A DNA stretch of 64,000 nucleotides from Deefgea salmonis. GTDB taxonomy: Bacteria > Pseudomonadota > Gammaproteobacteria > Burkholderiales > Chitinibacteraceae. Positions 27,716-36,810 of the stretch are shown one piece after another; position 1 is the stretch's first letter, and each line of letters starts with the position of its first letter. The translations under genes and the position numbers were made by a program. The stretch is taken from positions 434,001 to 498,000 of the forward strand of contig NZ_JAJAWG010000001.1 of the NCBI RefSeq assembly GCF_020531905.1, in the 5' to 3' direction. The notes under the pieces were generated by a model. The model searched no databases. It saw only the letters and a list, made by a program, of their open reading frames with translations, and was not told the origin of the DNA.

Positions 27716-28732
27716 ATGATGCTCAATGATCGATCTCACCGCCTGCTCAAGACACTGGTTGAGCGCTATATCGCCGATGGCCACCCTGTTGGCTCAAAAG
27801 CGCTATCGCACTATTCTGGGCTGGATGTCAGCTCGGCCACGATACGCAATGTAATGGCCGACCTAGAAAACCTCGGTCTCATTACCAGCCCACACACGTC
27901 TGCCGGCCGCATTCCCACCGCGCAAGGCTATCGGCTGTTTGTTGACCGCTTGCTGATCACACAAAACCATAGCGCCAACACCGCTTTACCCGAGTTACTC
28001 AGCACTGAATTACCCAACGATCATCCACAGCACAGCATTGCCGCTGCTTCGCAGCTGTTATCTCAGCTGACGCATTTTGCTGGTGTGGTGACGCCGCCAC
28101 GCCGTAGCGAAGTGTTGCTCAAACAAATTGAATTTTTGCCACTATCGGATAAACGTGTGTTGCTGATTTTGGTCACGCAAGATGGTGAGGTACAAAATCG
28201 CATTGTGCAGACTGAGCGGGTTTTAGGCGTGAATGAGCTCAATGACGCCGCGCATTTTTTAAATCGGCATTGTGCTGGCAAAACCATTGGCCATTTAATG
28301 CAGGTATTGCAACAAGACTTAGGCCAAGTAAAACGTGAATTACTCGAACTGATGAATGCCGCGATGCAAATGGGGCAAGATTTAGGCAATGACCAGATGA
28401 TTATTGCTGGCGAGCATCAATTACTCGGGCTGAATGATTTCACCGGCAATATGCGGCAAATGCGGCAGTTGTTTGAACTTTTTGAGCAAAAAAGCACCCT
28501 ACTTAAACTCATGCAACTGGGGCAAAGCGCCCAAGGCATCCAAATTTATATCGGCCAAGAATCAGGCATTGCACCACTGGATGAATGCTCGGTGATTGCC
28601 GCACCGTATCGCGTGGATGGCGAAATCGTCGGCACTTTAGGCGTGATTGGCCCGACTCGAATGGCGTATGATCGCGTGATTCCCATTGTTAACATTACAG
28701 CGCAGCTACTTTCTAGCGCGCTGTCTCATTAA
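27716..28732 (+). CDS. hrcA: Heat-inducible transcription repressor HrcA
   Basis: 338 residues. Winged-helix N-terminus (LNDRSHRLLKTLVERYI … VGSKALSHYSGLDVSSATIRNVMADLE) that binds CIRCE operators, followed by the GAF-like/dimerisation region, with conserved GRIPTAQGYRLFVD and the C-terminal VIGPTRMAYDRVIPIV. The frame is open 80 codons upstream into nadK, but family alignment fixes the start at 27716 or 27719. No CIRCE element occurs in the divergent region, so hrcA is not visibly autoregulated here. Confidence 0.95.
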   Translation: MMLNDRSHRLLKTLVERYIADGHPVGSKALSHYSGLDVSSATIRNVMADLENLGLITSPHTSAGRIPTAQGYRLFVDRLLITQNHSANTALPELLSTELPNDHPQHSIAAASQLLSQLTHFAGVVTPPRRSEVLLKQIEFLPLSDKRVLLILVTQDGEVQNRIVQTERVLGVNELNDAAHFLNRHCAGKTIGHLMQVLQQDLGQVKRELLELMNAAMQMGQDLGNDQMIIAGEHQLLGLNDFTGNMRQMRQLFELFEQKSTLLKLMQLGQSAQGIQIYIGQESGIAPLDECSVIAAPYRVDGEIVGTLGVIGPTRMAYDRVIPIVNITAQLLSSALSH

Positions 28733-28745
28733 ATCGACCTTATTG

Positions 28746-29786
28746 ATGAAAAAAATCACTCTCGCCATCTTGGCAACCCTCGCTGTATCGGCCCCTTCTT
28801 TTGCCGATGATGAATTAATTAGTCGCCCAGAAGTGCAAGACTACATTCGCCAAACCGCCGCCACGCATGGCTTGAGTGAAGACTACCTAACGAGTGTGCT
28901 GCAAGACGCGCAAACCAAAAACAATATCATTACGATTTTGGATCGCCCTTCAACCAGCCGACCTTGGCATGAGTTTCAAGCCAATTTTGTGAATAAAACG
29001 CGCATCAATAATGGCGCCAAATTTTGGCGCAATCATGCCGATTTAATGAATGCCATTGCCAAGCAATACAAAGTGGCCCCCGAAGTGATGTTGGCCATTT
29101 TGGGCGCAGAAACCAATTACGGCAGTTATACCGGCTCGTTTCGGATTGTCGACGCTTTAAGTACCATCGCGTTTAATTACCCACGCCGTGCCGCGTATTT
29201 TCAAAAAGAGCTCACTGAGTTTTTCTTATTAGCGCAAGAGGAAAAACAAGACGCCGCGTCATTTAAAGGCAGTTACGCCGGTGCAATGGGCTGGCCGCAG
29301 TTTATGCCGTCGTCTTTCAGGCAATACGCCCAAGATTGGGATGGCGATGGTCGCCACGACATTTGGAATAACCCCGGCGACGCACTGGCCTCAGTTGCCA
29401 ATTACTTAAATCAACACGGCTGGGTGGATCAAGGCGACACCTTTACCGCCGTCAATATGAATCAAGACCCTGCGCCCTTATTAGCCGATAAATTTAACAT
29501 TCATTTCACTGTGGATGAATTAATCGCCAAAGGCGTGGCACCGATTGCCGAAATCAACACCCAGCAGCCCGCAGTACTCTACGCACTGGAAACTGAACCC
29601 GGTTTCACCCAGCACTTTTTAGGCTTTAATAATTTTTACGTCATCACTCGCTACAACAAGAGCACCTTGTACGCCACAGCAGTCTTACAGCTTGCCGATG
29701 AAATCAAAGCGGCGTATCAACGTGGTGATGACCTCGCCAAATCGGCCAAGCCCGCCAGCAGCAACAGTAAAAAATCCACCCAATAA
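28746..29786 (+). CDS. mltB: Lytic murein transglycosylase B
   Basis: 346 residues. A Sec signal peptide (MKKITLAILATLAVSAPSFA, cleavage before DDEL) lacks a lipobox, so the enzyme is probably soluble in the periplasm rather than a lipoprotein. The SLT catalytic glutamate is in ILGAETNYG; YAGAMGWPQFMPSS and DWDGDGRHDIWNNPGDALAS are the MltB-type signatures. It cleaves the glycan with 1,6-anhydro product formation. The ATG at 28746 is 13 bp after hrcA; a longer open frame overlaps hrcA and is rejected. Confidence 0.93.
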   Translation: MKKITLAILATLAVSAPSFADDELISRPEVQDYIRQTAATHGLSEDYLTSVLQDAQTKNNIITILDRPSTSRPWHEFQANFVNKTRINNGAKFWRNHADLMNAIAKQYKVAPEVMLAILGAETNYGSYTGSFRIVDALSTIAFNYPRRAAYFQKELTEFFLLAQEEKQDAASFKGSYAGAMGWPQFMPSSFRQYAQDWDGDGRHDIWNNPGDALASVANYLNQHGWVDQGDTFTAVNMNQDPAPLLADKFNIHFTVDELIAKGVAPIAEINTQQPAVLYALETEPGFTQHFLGFNNFYVITRYNKSTLYATAVLQLADEIKAAYQRGDDLAKSAKPASSNSKKSTQ

Positions 29787-29912
29787 GCTCAGCACGACTT
29801 TAACCACATGCCAGCGTGAGCTGGCATGCACGGCGCGCGGCTTGCTGGCAACAACGCCAAGCCATACCGAGCTAAGGTATAGCCTGCAACTTTAGCCTAG
29901 ATAAAGATTAGC

Positions 29913-31370
29913 TCAATATACCCCAGAAAGTTGTTTGGCAGAATGGACCAGGTGCGCCTCCAAGTCGAGCGCTGATAATGGCTTGCTATAGAAATAACCC
30001 TGTGCACAAGCACAACCCATATCACGCAAAATCTGCATTTGTGCTTGCGTCTCAACCCCTTCGGCAACGACATTTAAGCCCAGTTTTTTGGCCAAAATCA
30101 CGATGGTTTCCGCAATCACCACATCATCGGCCTGCTCGGGAATGCCTTCAATAAAAGATCGATCGATTTTTAAAGTATCCAGCGGTAAGTTTTTAAGTTG
30201 TGACAAGGACGAATATCCGGTACCAAAATCATCAATCGCTACTTTAACGCCCAGTTGTTTGAGCTGATGCAATATGGCAACCGCTTCATTAATCCGCGTC
30301 ATAATCAAGCTTTCAGTGACTTCAAGCTCTAATACTTCAGCCGGCAGCCCACTATTTTGCAACGCTTTGGTGACCTGATTGAGCAAAAGATCAGGCCTAA
30401 ATTGCCGCACGGATAAGTTCACCGCTATGCGAGGCACGGCAAACCCCTGTTGCCGCCAACGTTGCACGCGTTGACACGCTTCATTGAGCACCCAATCACC
30501 AATCGGCACAATCAAACCATTTTCTTCAGCAATCGGAATAAATTCGCTCGGTGAAATTAGACCCAATTGCGGGTGCTGCCAGCGAATTAAACATTCCAAC
30601 CCAGCCAATTGCCCCGTCATCAAATCAAACTGTGGTTGATACCATAATTGTAATTGCTGGCGTTCTAGCGCAAAACGCAGTGCATTTTCTAAATTTAAAT
30701 GCGACATTTGATGCGCCATATTCATATCCACCGAATAGAACTGATAGGTGTTTTTGCCTAATTCTTTGGCGCGATACATCGCAATATCGGCGTTTTTCAT
30801 CAATTGCGCCGCTTGCCCCGCGTCGTGTGGATAAAGGCTAATCCCGATCGAACCGGTCACAAAAAGCTCGTGTTCTCCCACTTGATACACTTCGCCCAGC
30901 GCCAATAAAATCCGTTCAACAACTTGAATAATTTGCTCGTTATGAATGACGTTTTCCAATAGCACGGTAAACTCATCCCCGCCCAAGCGCGCCACCGTAT
31001 CATGCTGCTTGACATTGCCTTGCAAGCGCTGCGCGACCACTTTAAGTAACTCATCCCCAACATCGTGCCCCAACGTATCGTTAATGGTTTTAAAGCGATC
31101 CAAATCAATAAATAGCAAAGCAAAAGCGCGGCATTTGGTACTGGCCCGCGTCAAGATTTGCCCAAGCGCCTCGTGTAAGCCACTGCGATTGAGTAAGCCC
31201 GTGAGTGCGTCATGCTGCGCCAGATGGCGCATTTTTTGCTCGGTTTCTTTGCGGGCGGTGTAATCAGAAAAAACCGCGACATAATTGGTAATTTGATGGT
31301 ACTCATCGCGCACTGCGCTCATCGACAACCAAGCCGGATAAGCGCCACCGCCTTTACGCCAATCTTGCAC
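29913..31370 (-). CDS. GGDEF–EAL half of the interrupted c-di-GMP protein
   Basis: 485 residues if initiated at GTG 31370, just past the amber codon. The GGDEF domain has an intact RLGGDEF active site; the position expected for an inhibitory RxxD site reads KQHD, so product inhibition is doubtful. The EAL domain has the ECLIRW variant with downstream NLSVRQF, EVTES, DDFGTGYSSLS, KIDRSFI and VAEGVET motifs intact, so phosphodiesterase activity is plausible. GGGAGG lies 5 nt before the GTG, which could allow separate translation. Confidence 0.6.
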   Translation of the reverse strand: MQDWRKGGGAYPAWLSMSAVRDEYHQITNYVAVFSDYTARKETEQKMRHLAQHDALTGLLNRSGLHEALGQILTRASTKCRAFALLFIDLDRFKTINDTLGHDVGDELLKVVAQRLQGNVKQHDTVARLGGDEFTVLLENVIHNEQIIQVVERILLALGEVYQVGEHELFVTGSIGISLYPHDAGQAAQLMKNADIAMYRAKELGKNTYQFYSVDMNMAHQMSHLNLENALRFALERQQLQLWYQPQFDLMTGQLAGLECLIRWQHPQLGLISPSEFIPIAEENGLIVPIGDWVLNEACQRVQRWRQQGFAVPRIAVNLSVRQFRPDLLLNQVTKALQNSGLPAEVLELEVTESLIMTRINEAVAILHQLKQLGVKVAIDDFGTGYSSLSQLKNLPLDTLKIDRSFIEGIPEQADDVVIAETIVILAKKLGLNVVAEGVETQAQMQILRDMGCACAQGYFYSKPLSALDLEAHLVHSAKQLSGVY

Positions 31371-31391
31371 CTCCCCCTCCCAGTGGCCAAT

Positions 31392-32438
31392 CTAATGCAA
31401 ACGCGTTAATTGATCCGCCTGTAATACGCTGAGTTGACCTTGCTGACGGCCAAAAATACGCGATGTTTTGCCAATCGCATCGCGCGTTTGAAATCCGGTT
31501 ATTTTTTCAAACGCGGGGTTGGTGGCAATGATTTTAGCATTGGCATCGGTCAGCAAAATACCTTCACTGGCATGTTGAAAGATTTTGCCTGCCAAGCGTG
31601 CGGCATTCATTGCCCGCTGATTTTCACGATGAGACGCGGTTAAAAAAATCGCCGTTTGCAGCGCAATCGCCAATAAAAACAATAATCTGACGGTATGAAC
31701 AATTGAATTGGTTTCGCTAATATATTGACTACTCACCGACAGCAAAATCACTAAGGCAATGGCGCTATTGGCAATTTGCCCCAAGCGAAGCGACGACCAA
31801 ATAAATAAAGGGAACATTAAATAGGCCGCTTCCAAAGCATACATATTATGCCCTTGAAACAATAAAATACTACCGCCGGCCACCACCGTAATGAGCAGTG
31901 TTAATTCAATAATCCAATTTGGCGTCAATAACTCTTTATCATTCATTACCGCAAAAACAGCAGGAATAATAATTAACAAACTCAAGGATTGCGCCAACCA
32001 AAGCATCAGCCAGTTTTGCATTAGCAACGGTTGAGGTGCCACAAATTGAACGAATGAAATTAAAATACTGGCAAATAAAATATTGCTATAAATAGGCCCG
32101 GATAATAACAATCGATGGCTATCGTTGATTTTAAATTCGCCATCGGCAACAAACAGCGGCAATAAACTAAACACACATAAAGCTTGCGTTAAATTGAGCG
32201 CCGCCATGCTGGCGGCGACCCACAAAGTCGGATCGAGCTCTAGCCCATATGCGATTGCACCAGGAATGCACGAGAGTATCGCCTTCGGGCCCATCAGCAA
32301 TAAGCCCGCCACAGCAATACCCAGCTGAAGATTTAATGGGCTAAACCAAGTCCCTTTTGGCAGCAAGCTGTAATCGATTAAGCCCGCTAAAAGATAGGTC
32401 AATGCCAATACATAATATTTTCTGTAAGATTGCGACAT
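31392..32438 (-). CDS. Membrane sensor half of the interrupted c-di-GMP protein
   Basis: 348 residues ending at TAG. About eight hydrophobic segments (residues 8–265) with a PLNLQLGIAVAGLLL region resembling MASE1-type sensors, then a partial PAS domain (ASEGILLTDANAKIIATNPAFEKITGF). On its own it would be a membrane protein without an output domain. ATG at 32438 is chosen over a TTG three codons upstream. Confidence 0.55.
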   Translation of the reverse strand: MSQSYRKYYVLALTYLLAGLIDYSLLPKGTWFSPLNLQLGIAVAGLLLMGPKAILSCIPGAIAYGLELDPTLWVAASMAALNLTQALCVFSLLPLFVADGEFKINDSHRLLLSGPIYSNILFASILISFVQFVAPQPLLMQNWLMLWLAQSLSLLIIIPAVFAVMNDKELLTPNWIIELTLLITVVAGGSILLFQGHNMYALEAAYLMFPLFIWSSLRLGQIANSAIALVILLSVSSQYISETNSIVHTVRLLFLLAIALQTAIFLTASHRENQRAMNAARLAGKIFQHASEGILLTDANAKIIATNPAFEKITGFQTRDAIGKTSRIFGRQQGQLSVLQADQLTRLH

Positions 32439-32631
32439 CGGTAGCAAAAGATCTTCGAAAGGACACGACGATCAACATAAGCTTTTTCTACTTGAAATGT
32501 CTACAAAATGTAGTTGCAGCCATCAGACTACCAACAGGATGAAGTCAGCAATGTGAAATAATTGCTATCCTGCCTGCCCGTTCAACAACAAGAAAAACCA
32601 GCGCAACTGACCAACCAAACGTCAACAGACC

Positions 32632-33168
32632 CTAATCTTGCTGGCGCAATATTTCGGCATCAAAAGCAACCGCAGGCAATTCACTGAGTTGCTTTAAACC
32701 CAAATCAGCAAGAAATGCGGCATTGGTTGCCAATAATTCTGGCCGCCCCGGTACTTCTTTATGCCCGATCACTTCTAACCAGCCACGCTCTTTTAAGGTT
32801 TGAATAATCTGGCTAGAGACTACTACTCCGCGAATCTCTTCAATTTCGCCGCGCGTAATCGGTTGTTTATACGCAATAATCGCCAGCGTTTCCATTACCG
32901 CACGACTGTAGCGCGGTGGCTTTTCTGGATTTAAGCGATTTAAATACACTTGCATTTCAGGCTGCGCACGAAAGCGCCAACCATTGGCGAGTTCTAACAA
33001 TTGAATACCACGACCTTGCCACGCTAAAGTAATTTCATGCAAGCATTGCAAAATCACTGCCGAACTTAATTCATCATTCAATATTTTTTTAATTTGCGGT
33101 ACGCGCAATGCTTCTTGGCTCGTTAATAACACCGTTTCAATGATTTTAATTGCTTGAATTTGATCCAT
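32632..33168 (-). CDS. scpB: Segregation and condensation protein B
   Basis: 178 residues. Two winged-helix domains that bridge ScpA and regulate the SMC complex. Conserved LIQILLA-like N-terminus, RGWRFRAQPEMQ, then KPPRYSRAVMETLAIIAYKQPITRGEIEEIRGV and LKERGWLEVIGHKEVPGRPELLATN. Downstream of scpA on the same strand with a 166-bp gap holding no gene. Confidence 0.95.
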   Translation of the reverse strand: MDQIQAIKIIETVLLTSQEALRVPQIKKILNDELSSAVILQCLHEITLAWQGRGIQLLELANGWRFRAQPEMQVYLNRLNPEKPPRYSRAVMETLAIIAYKQPITRGEIEEIRGVVVSSQIIQTLKERGWLEVIGHKEVPGRPELLATNAAFLADLGLKQLSELPAVAFDAEILRQQD

Positions 33169-33334
33169 TTAAAACTCACTTAAATAGTCAATAATGGATC
33201 GATCTGTCGTGCCATTATTGTATTGCTAGGCTTATGATGCATACATCCAACGGTCATAAGCAAATGACTCAACGCCAACGCCAACGCCATGCAATAGCGC
33301 AGTAAAGGCTGACTTCACAATTTACTTTGCATTT

Positions 33335-34156
33335 TTATGCTTCACTCGATTTTGCAGCAATTAACTGAACATACACTGGCGTTAATACCGCATATTGCGT
33401 GACTGAAATCAAACGCTCTTTAACTAATTCTAAAATCGCAATAAAAGTCACCACCAATAATGGCACGCCCTGCTGCATATCAAACAGTTCATTCAATTCA
33501 TAATATCGACCATTGGCAATAACTCGCAAAATATGCGCCATTTGCGCGCGCACCGACAACTGCTCGCTGGCGACGACATGATGTTGAATTTGCCGATTGC
33601 GTGCCAATAATCCCAGCCACGCGAGCTTTAAATCGACCAGATTGACATCGGGTAATAATTCAATATGTTCCGGTTCAAACGCGACACAAACCCAGCTAAA
33701 GTCGCGTTCAGCTTGCGGCAGCGCATCCAAGGCTTGCGCGGCCAATTTCATTTGTTCGTATTCTAATAATCGCCGCATTAATTCAGCGCGCGGATCTTCA
33801 ATGTCGGCATCAAAATCAATTTCAACGCTGGGTTTAGGCACTAACAAACGCGATTTGATTTCAATCAGCATCGCGGCCATTAACAAATATTCTGCCGCCA
33901 ATTCAATATGACACGCCTCCATCGCCTCAACATATGCCATGTATTGCGTGGTCACTTGTGACATTGGGATATTGAGAATGTCAATATTTTGTTTGCGAAT
34001 TAAATACAGCAATAAATCGAGCGGGCCTTCAAATTCGGTGAGTAACACCTGCAAGGCTTCAGGGGGAATATATAAATCGTGCGGAAACGCATGCACCGGC
34101 TCACCAAATACATGCGCCAATGCCCGTGGCGTGATCGGTAAATCGGCCGCATTCAT
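33335..34156 (-). CDS. scpA: Segregation and condensation protein A
   Basis: 273 residues. Kleisin subunit joining the SMC heads: EFEGPLDLLLYLIRKQNIDILNIPMSQVT and EYLLMAAMLIEIKSRLLVPKP are diagnostic, with a C-terminal winged helix. The frame opens at 34192, but ATG 34156 overlaps the upstream membrane-protein gene as ATGA and is the likely start. The gap to scpB is unusual in containing the tandem CAACGC repeat near 33288. Confidence 0.94.
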   Translation of the reverse strand: MNAADLPITPRALAHVFGEPVHAFPHDLYIPPEALQVLLTEFEGPLDLLLYLIRKQNIDILNIPMSQVTTQYMAYVEAMEACHIELAAEYLLMAAMLIEIKSRLLVPKPSVEIDFDADIEDPRAELMRRLLEYEQMKLAAQALDALPQAERDFSWVCVAFEPEHIELLPDVNLVDLKLAWLGLLARNRQIQHHVVASEQLSVRAQMAHILRVIANGRYYELNELFDMQQGVPLLVVTFIAILELVKERLISVTQYAVLTPVYVQLIAAKSSEA

Positions 34157-34521
34157 TCGGGTTGACGCGGGGGTAACGACTGTTTTTCCCACGGTTTAGG
34201 CGGAGCAACCGCAATCCATCGTGAACGCGCCAATAGCATGAGTACGCCGCACAACATGAGCAATACTGGCCATTGAATTGAGAGTGGCAATTGATATTGC
34301 TGGCGTAAAAACGTGGTGATTGCACCGGCAATCAGCATTGGGCCGAGGACAACGGTTGATTTATTGATGCCATCAATGGCCAAAATGGCAATCCCAGCAC
34401 TCATTAATCCGATAATGATAATCCAGCTCACACTGGGGAAAAAATTAAGCGAATTCATGAGCCAGCCAGCGCCAATCACTATCAATACCACAGGAAAAAC
34501 AATTCCTCGCATCACGCGCAC
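34153..34521 (-). CDS. Small membrane protein with LiaF-like transmembrane region
   Basis: 122 residues with four hydrophobic helices (about 6–26, 31–50, 57–72, 83–100) and a proline-rich, charged C-terminal tail (PPKPWEKQSLPPRQPE). The short-loop helix pattern resembles the LiaI/LiaF transmembrane family, but there is no LiaF C-terminal domain. Sits between a site-2 protease gene and scpA, overlapping scpA by ATGA. Function unknown. Confidence 0.7.
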   Translation of the reverse strand: MRVMRGIVFPVVLIVIGAGWLMNSLNFFPSVSWIIIIGLMSAGIAILAIDGINKSTVVLGPMLIAGAITTFLRQQYQLPLSIQWPVLLMLCGVLMLLARSRWIAVAPPKPWEKQSLPPRQPE

Positions 34522-35166
34522 CTACAAAACAATCTGAATTAAACGCATCACCATCGCCATTAATGGCATCAAGATGTGGCCCAAAATACCGGTGACTAAT
34601 AAAGCGATTAAGATAAAAAAACCATACGGCTCAATTTTCATTAACGTTCTTGCTAAATTAGGCGGCAAAATCGAAATCATAATTCGTCCACCATCTAATG
34701 GCGGAATGGGTAATAAATTCAGCACCATTAAAATCACGTTAATTTGAATCCCTGCTTGACTCATTAAGGCCAAAGGCAATTGGAACGAGCTACCCTCTAA
34801 ACTGCCAGCGGCAAAACGAAATAACAAAGCCCAGATAAAAGCCATCACTAAATTGGCCAACGGCCCCGCTGCAGCCACCCAGCGCATATCACGCTTGGGA
34901 TTATTTAATGCATGAAAATCAACCGGAACGGGTTTGGCGTAACCAAATAAAAAACCACCCGGTAATAAAACGCACAATAAAGGCAATAACACCGTGCCAA
35001 TCGGATCTATGTGTTTGAGCGGGTTAAACGTCATTCGACCTTGCAAAAAAGCCGTCGGATCACCCAGCCGTTTGGCCGCATACGCATGCGCCGCCTCATG
35101 GGCGGTAATGGCAAACAGCACGGGCAAAGCCCAAACTGCAATGGTCTGAATTATATTGAGTTCCAT
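34522..35166 (-). CDS. Site-2 protease family (M50) membrane metalloprotease
   Basis: 214 residues. Zinc motif HEAAH (AITAHEAAHAYAAKRLGD) in the first helix and the second ligand motif NLLPIPPLDGGRI, with six hydrophobic segments and no PDZ domain. This is the compact S2P branch common next to scpA; substrates are unknown. It begins 15 bp after the YciO-like gene and ends one base before the next start, so the genes appear to be cotranscribed. Confidence 0.88.
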   Translation of the reverse strand: MELNIIQTIAVWALPVLFAITAHEAAHAYAAKRLGDPTAFLQGRMTFNPLKHIDPIGTVLLPLLCVLLPGGFLFGYAKPVPVDFHALNNPKRDMRWVAAAGPLANLVMAFIWALLFRFAAGSLEGSSFQLPLALMSQAGIQINVILMVLNLLPIPPLDGGRIMISILPPNLARTLMKIEPYGFFILIALLVTGILGHILMPLMAMVMRLIQIVL

Positions 35167-35181
35167 ATCAACCTTTGTGCT

Positions 35182-35805
35182 TTACAGTGAAAACGGCGTC
35201 ACATCGCCTTTACCTTGCCGAATCAGCGTCGGCATATCGCCAGAAAGATCAATCACCGTGGTCGGCTCCGTACCACAGTAACCGCCTTCAATCACCAAAT
35301 CGACGTCATGCTCTAAGCGATCACGAATTTCCCACGCGTCGGTCATTGGGTATTCTTCATTGGGCAACAATAAAGAGCTCGACAACATCGGTTCACCCAG
35401 CTCTTCGAGCAAAGCCAGCGCCACCGGATGATCCGGCACCCGCAAGCCAATGGTGAGTTTTTTAGGGTGCGACACCCGGCGCGGCACTTCTTTGGTCGCC
35501 ATCAGGATAAAGGTATAACTGCCTGGCGTTGCCGCCTTGAGCAGGCGAAAAGCTTGATTATCCACTCGCGCATAGTTGCCAAGCTGAGACAAATCACGGC
35601 ATGCCAAAGTAAAGTGATGCTTATCATCCAACTGGCGAATCCGCCGAATCCGCTCAATTGCGTCTTTATTATCTAAAGCGCAACCCATGGCATAACACGA
35701 ATCGGTCGGGTAAATAATAATCCCGCCTTTACGCAAAATATCCACCGCCTGTTTAATCAGGCGCGGCTGCGGGTTTTCAGCGTGAATAGAAAAGAACTGT
35801 GACAT
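35182..35805 (-). CDS. YciO/Sua5-family protein (threonylcarbamoyl-AMP synthase-like)
   Basis: 207 residues. YrdC-like fold with the KxR-equivalent RQLDDKHHFTL, PTDSCYAMGC and GLRVPDHPVA segments and PTTVIDL. This sequence follows YciO more than TsaC; YciO-type proteins have weak or uncertain activity in t6A synthesis, so the true TsaC may be elsewhere. Neighbour of the S2P and PHP genes, a frequent arrangement in beta- and gammaproteobacteria. Confidence 0.85.
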   Translation of the reverse strand: MSQFFSIHAENPQPRLIKQAVDILRKGGIIIYPTDSCYAMGCALDNKDAIERIRRIRQLDDKHHFTLACRDLSQLGNYARVDNQAFRLLKAATPGSYTFILMATKEVPRRVSHPKKLTIGLRVPDHPVALALLEELGEPMLSSSLLLPNEEYPMTDAWEIRDRLEHDVDLVIEGGYCGTEPTTVIDLSGDMPTLIRQGKGDVTPFSL

Positions 35806-35851
35806 AAATATCCAAATTATGCAGGTATATCGCTACACACTATTTAAATCA

Positions 35852-36718
35852 TTAGCTAGCGCGGGATACATCTTGCAAAGGTTGTTTTAACCAGCGTTCC
35901 CACACTGGCGTGCAGCCAAATGGAAGGTCGGCATTTAAACCGGGCTCTCTTGAGCCCTCGCCCGTGGCGTGATAATCGGTACCGCTCGAGCATTGATAAT
36001 TAAAGTCATTGGCCAAACGGCCAAAACGCGCCGCATCGGCAATGCTATGCGTGCCGGAAACCACTTCGATCGCCTCGCCCCCCATGCGGTGAAACTCGAT
36101 CAAGAGCACGCGCAAGGTTTCATTGCCTAAATCATAACGCCCCGGATGCGCCAACACCGCAACGCCGCCCGCACCCCGAATCCAATCAATCGCATCGTGC
36201 AAACGCGCCCATTCATGCTCGACATAGCCCGGCTTGCCGCGCACTAAATACTTTTTAAATACCGATTTAGTATCTTTGCAGCGGCCAGATTCAACCAAAA
36301 AACGGGCGAAATGCGTGCGGCTAATCATTTCTGGGTTCTCGGCAAACTTTTGCGCCCCCGCCAATACACCTTCAATACCGAGTTTTTCTAGGCCTTTGGC
36401 CATCCGCTCGGCACGCTCGGCACGCCCTTCTCGCACACTGGCTAGCCCAGCTAGCAGCGTCGGGTCATTCTCATCAAAGCCTAAGCCCACAATATGCAAA
36501 GTGTGCTTGCCCCAACTCACGGAGATCTCTACGCCGCTGATAAACTGCATGCCTAGCTCATCCGCAGTTTGCCGCGCTAACGCCAAGCCACGGATGTCAT
36601 CATGATCGGTGAGCGCAAATAATTGACAGCCCCGTGAATGCGCACGACGTACTACTTCATCGGGCGGCAGTAAGCCATCTGAAATATTAGAATGGCAATG
36701 TAAATCAACTGGCGTCAT
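35852..36718 (-). CDS. PHP-domain 3',5'-nucleotide phosphatase (YciV/RnmA type)
   Basis: 288 residues. Metal-binding PHP motifs: DLHCHSNISDG, ALTDHDD, AHPGRYD and SGTDYHA. The family includes Chromobacterium CV1693, a 3',5'-nucleoside bisphosphate phosphatase, and E. coli YciV (5'-3' exoribonuclease AM), so 3'-phosphoadenosine 5'-phosphate and short RNA ends are likely substrates. ATG at 36718 is chosen by motif position; an upstream codon at 36796 would run into the cysM region. Adjacent cysM fits a link to sulfur assimilation (PAP removal), an inference. Confidence 0.85.
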   Translation of the reverse strand: MTPVDLHCHSNISDGLLPPDEVVRRAHSRGCQLFALTDHDDIRGLALARQTADELGMQFISGVEISVSWGKHTLHIVGLGFDENDPTLLAGLASVREGRAERAERMAKGLEKLGIEGVLAGAQKFAENPEMISRTHFARFLVESGRCKDTKSVFKKYLVRGKPGYVEHEWARLHDAIDWIRGAGGVAVLAHPGRYDLGNETLRVLLIEFHRMGGEAIEVVSGTHSIADAARFGRLANDFNYQCSSGTDYHATGEGSREPGLNADLPFGCTPVWERWLKQPLQDVSRAS

Positions 36719-36810
36719 TGTTTTCTCTTGATTTGAAACAGTCGGTAAGTAAATTAATGGCAAGCATGAATGCTGTTTATGCCAAAGATCAAACACAGCC
36801 TTGGCTTCAC

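Larger units (their letters stand above)
29913..32438 (-). pseudogene. MASE1-like–PAS–GGDEF–EAL c-di-GMP protein interrupted by an in-frame amber codon
   Basis: Two frames, 31392–32438 and 29913–31370, are the same reading frame separated by one TAG at 31394–31392. Joined they give about 841 codons: membrane sensor (about 1–270), PAS (about 285–395), GGDEF and EAL. The stop falls inside the PAS fold, between LTRLH and IGHWEGEV, where a PAS consensus continues without gap. No indel is needed to restore it. It may be a true nonsense mutation, a sequencing error, or a gene split into two products by re-initiation. Confidence 0.7.

Noticed and set aside
33284-33304. Tandem CAACGC repeats between scpA and scpB as a CRISPR-like or regulatory array
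   Set aside because: Only three 6-bp copies without spacers; probably chance or slippage.
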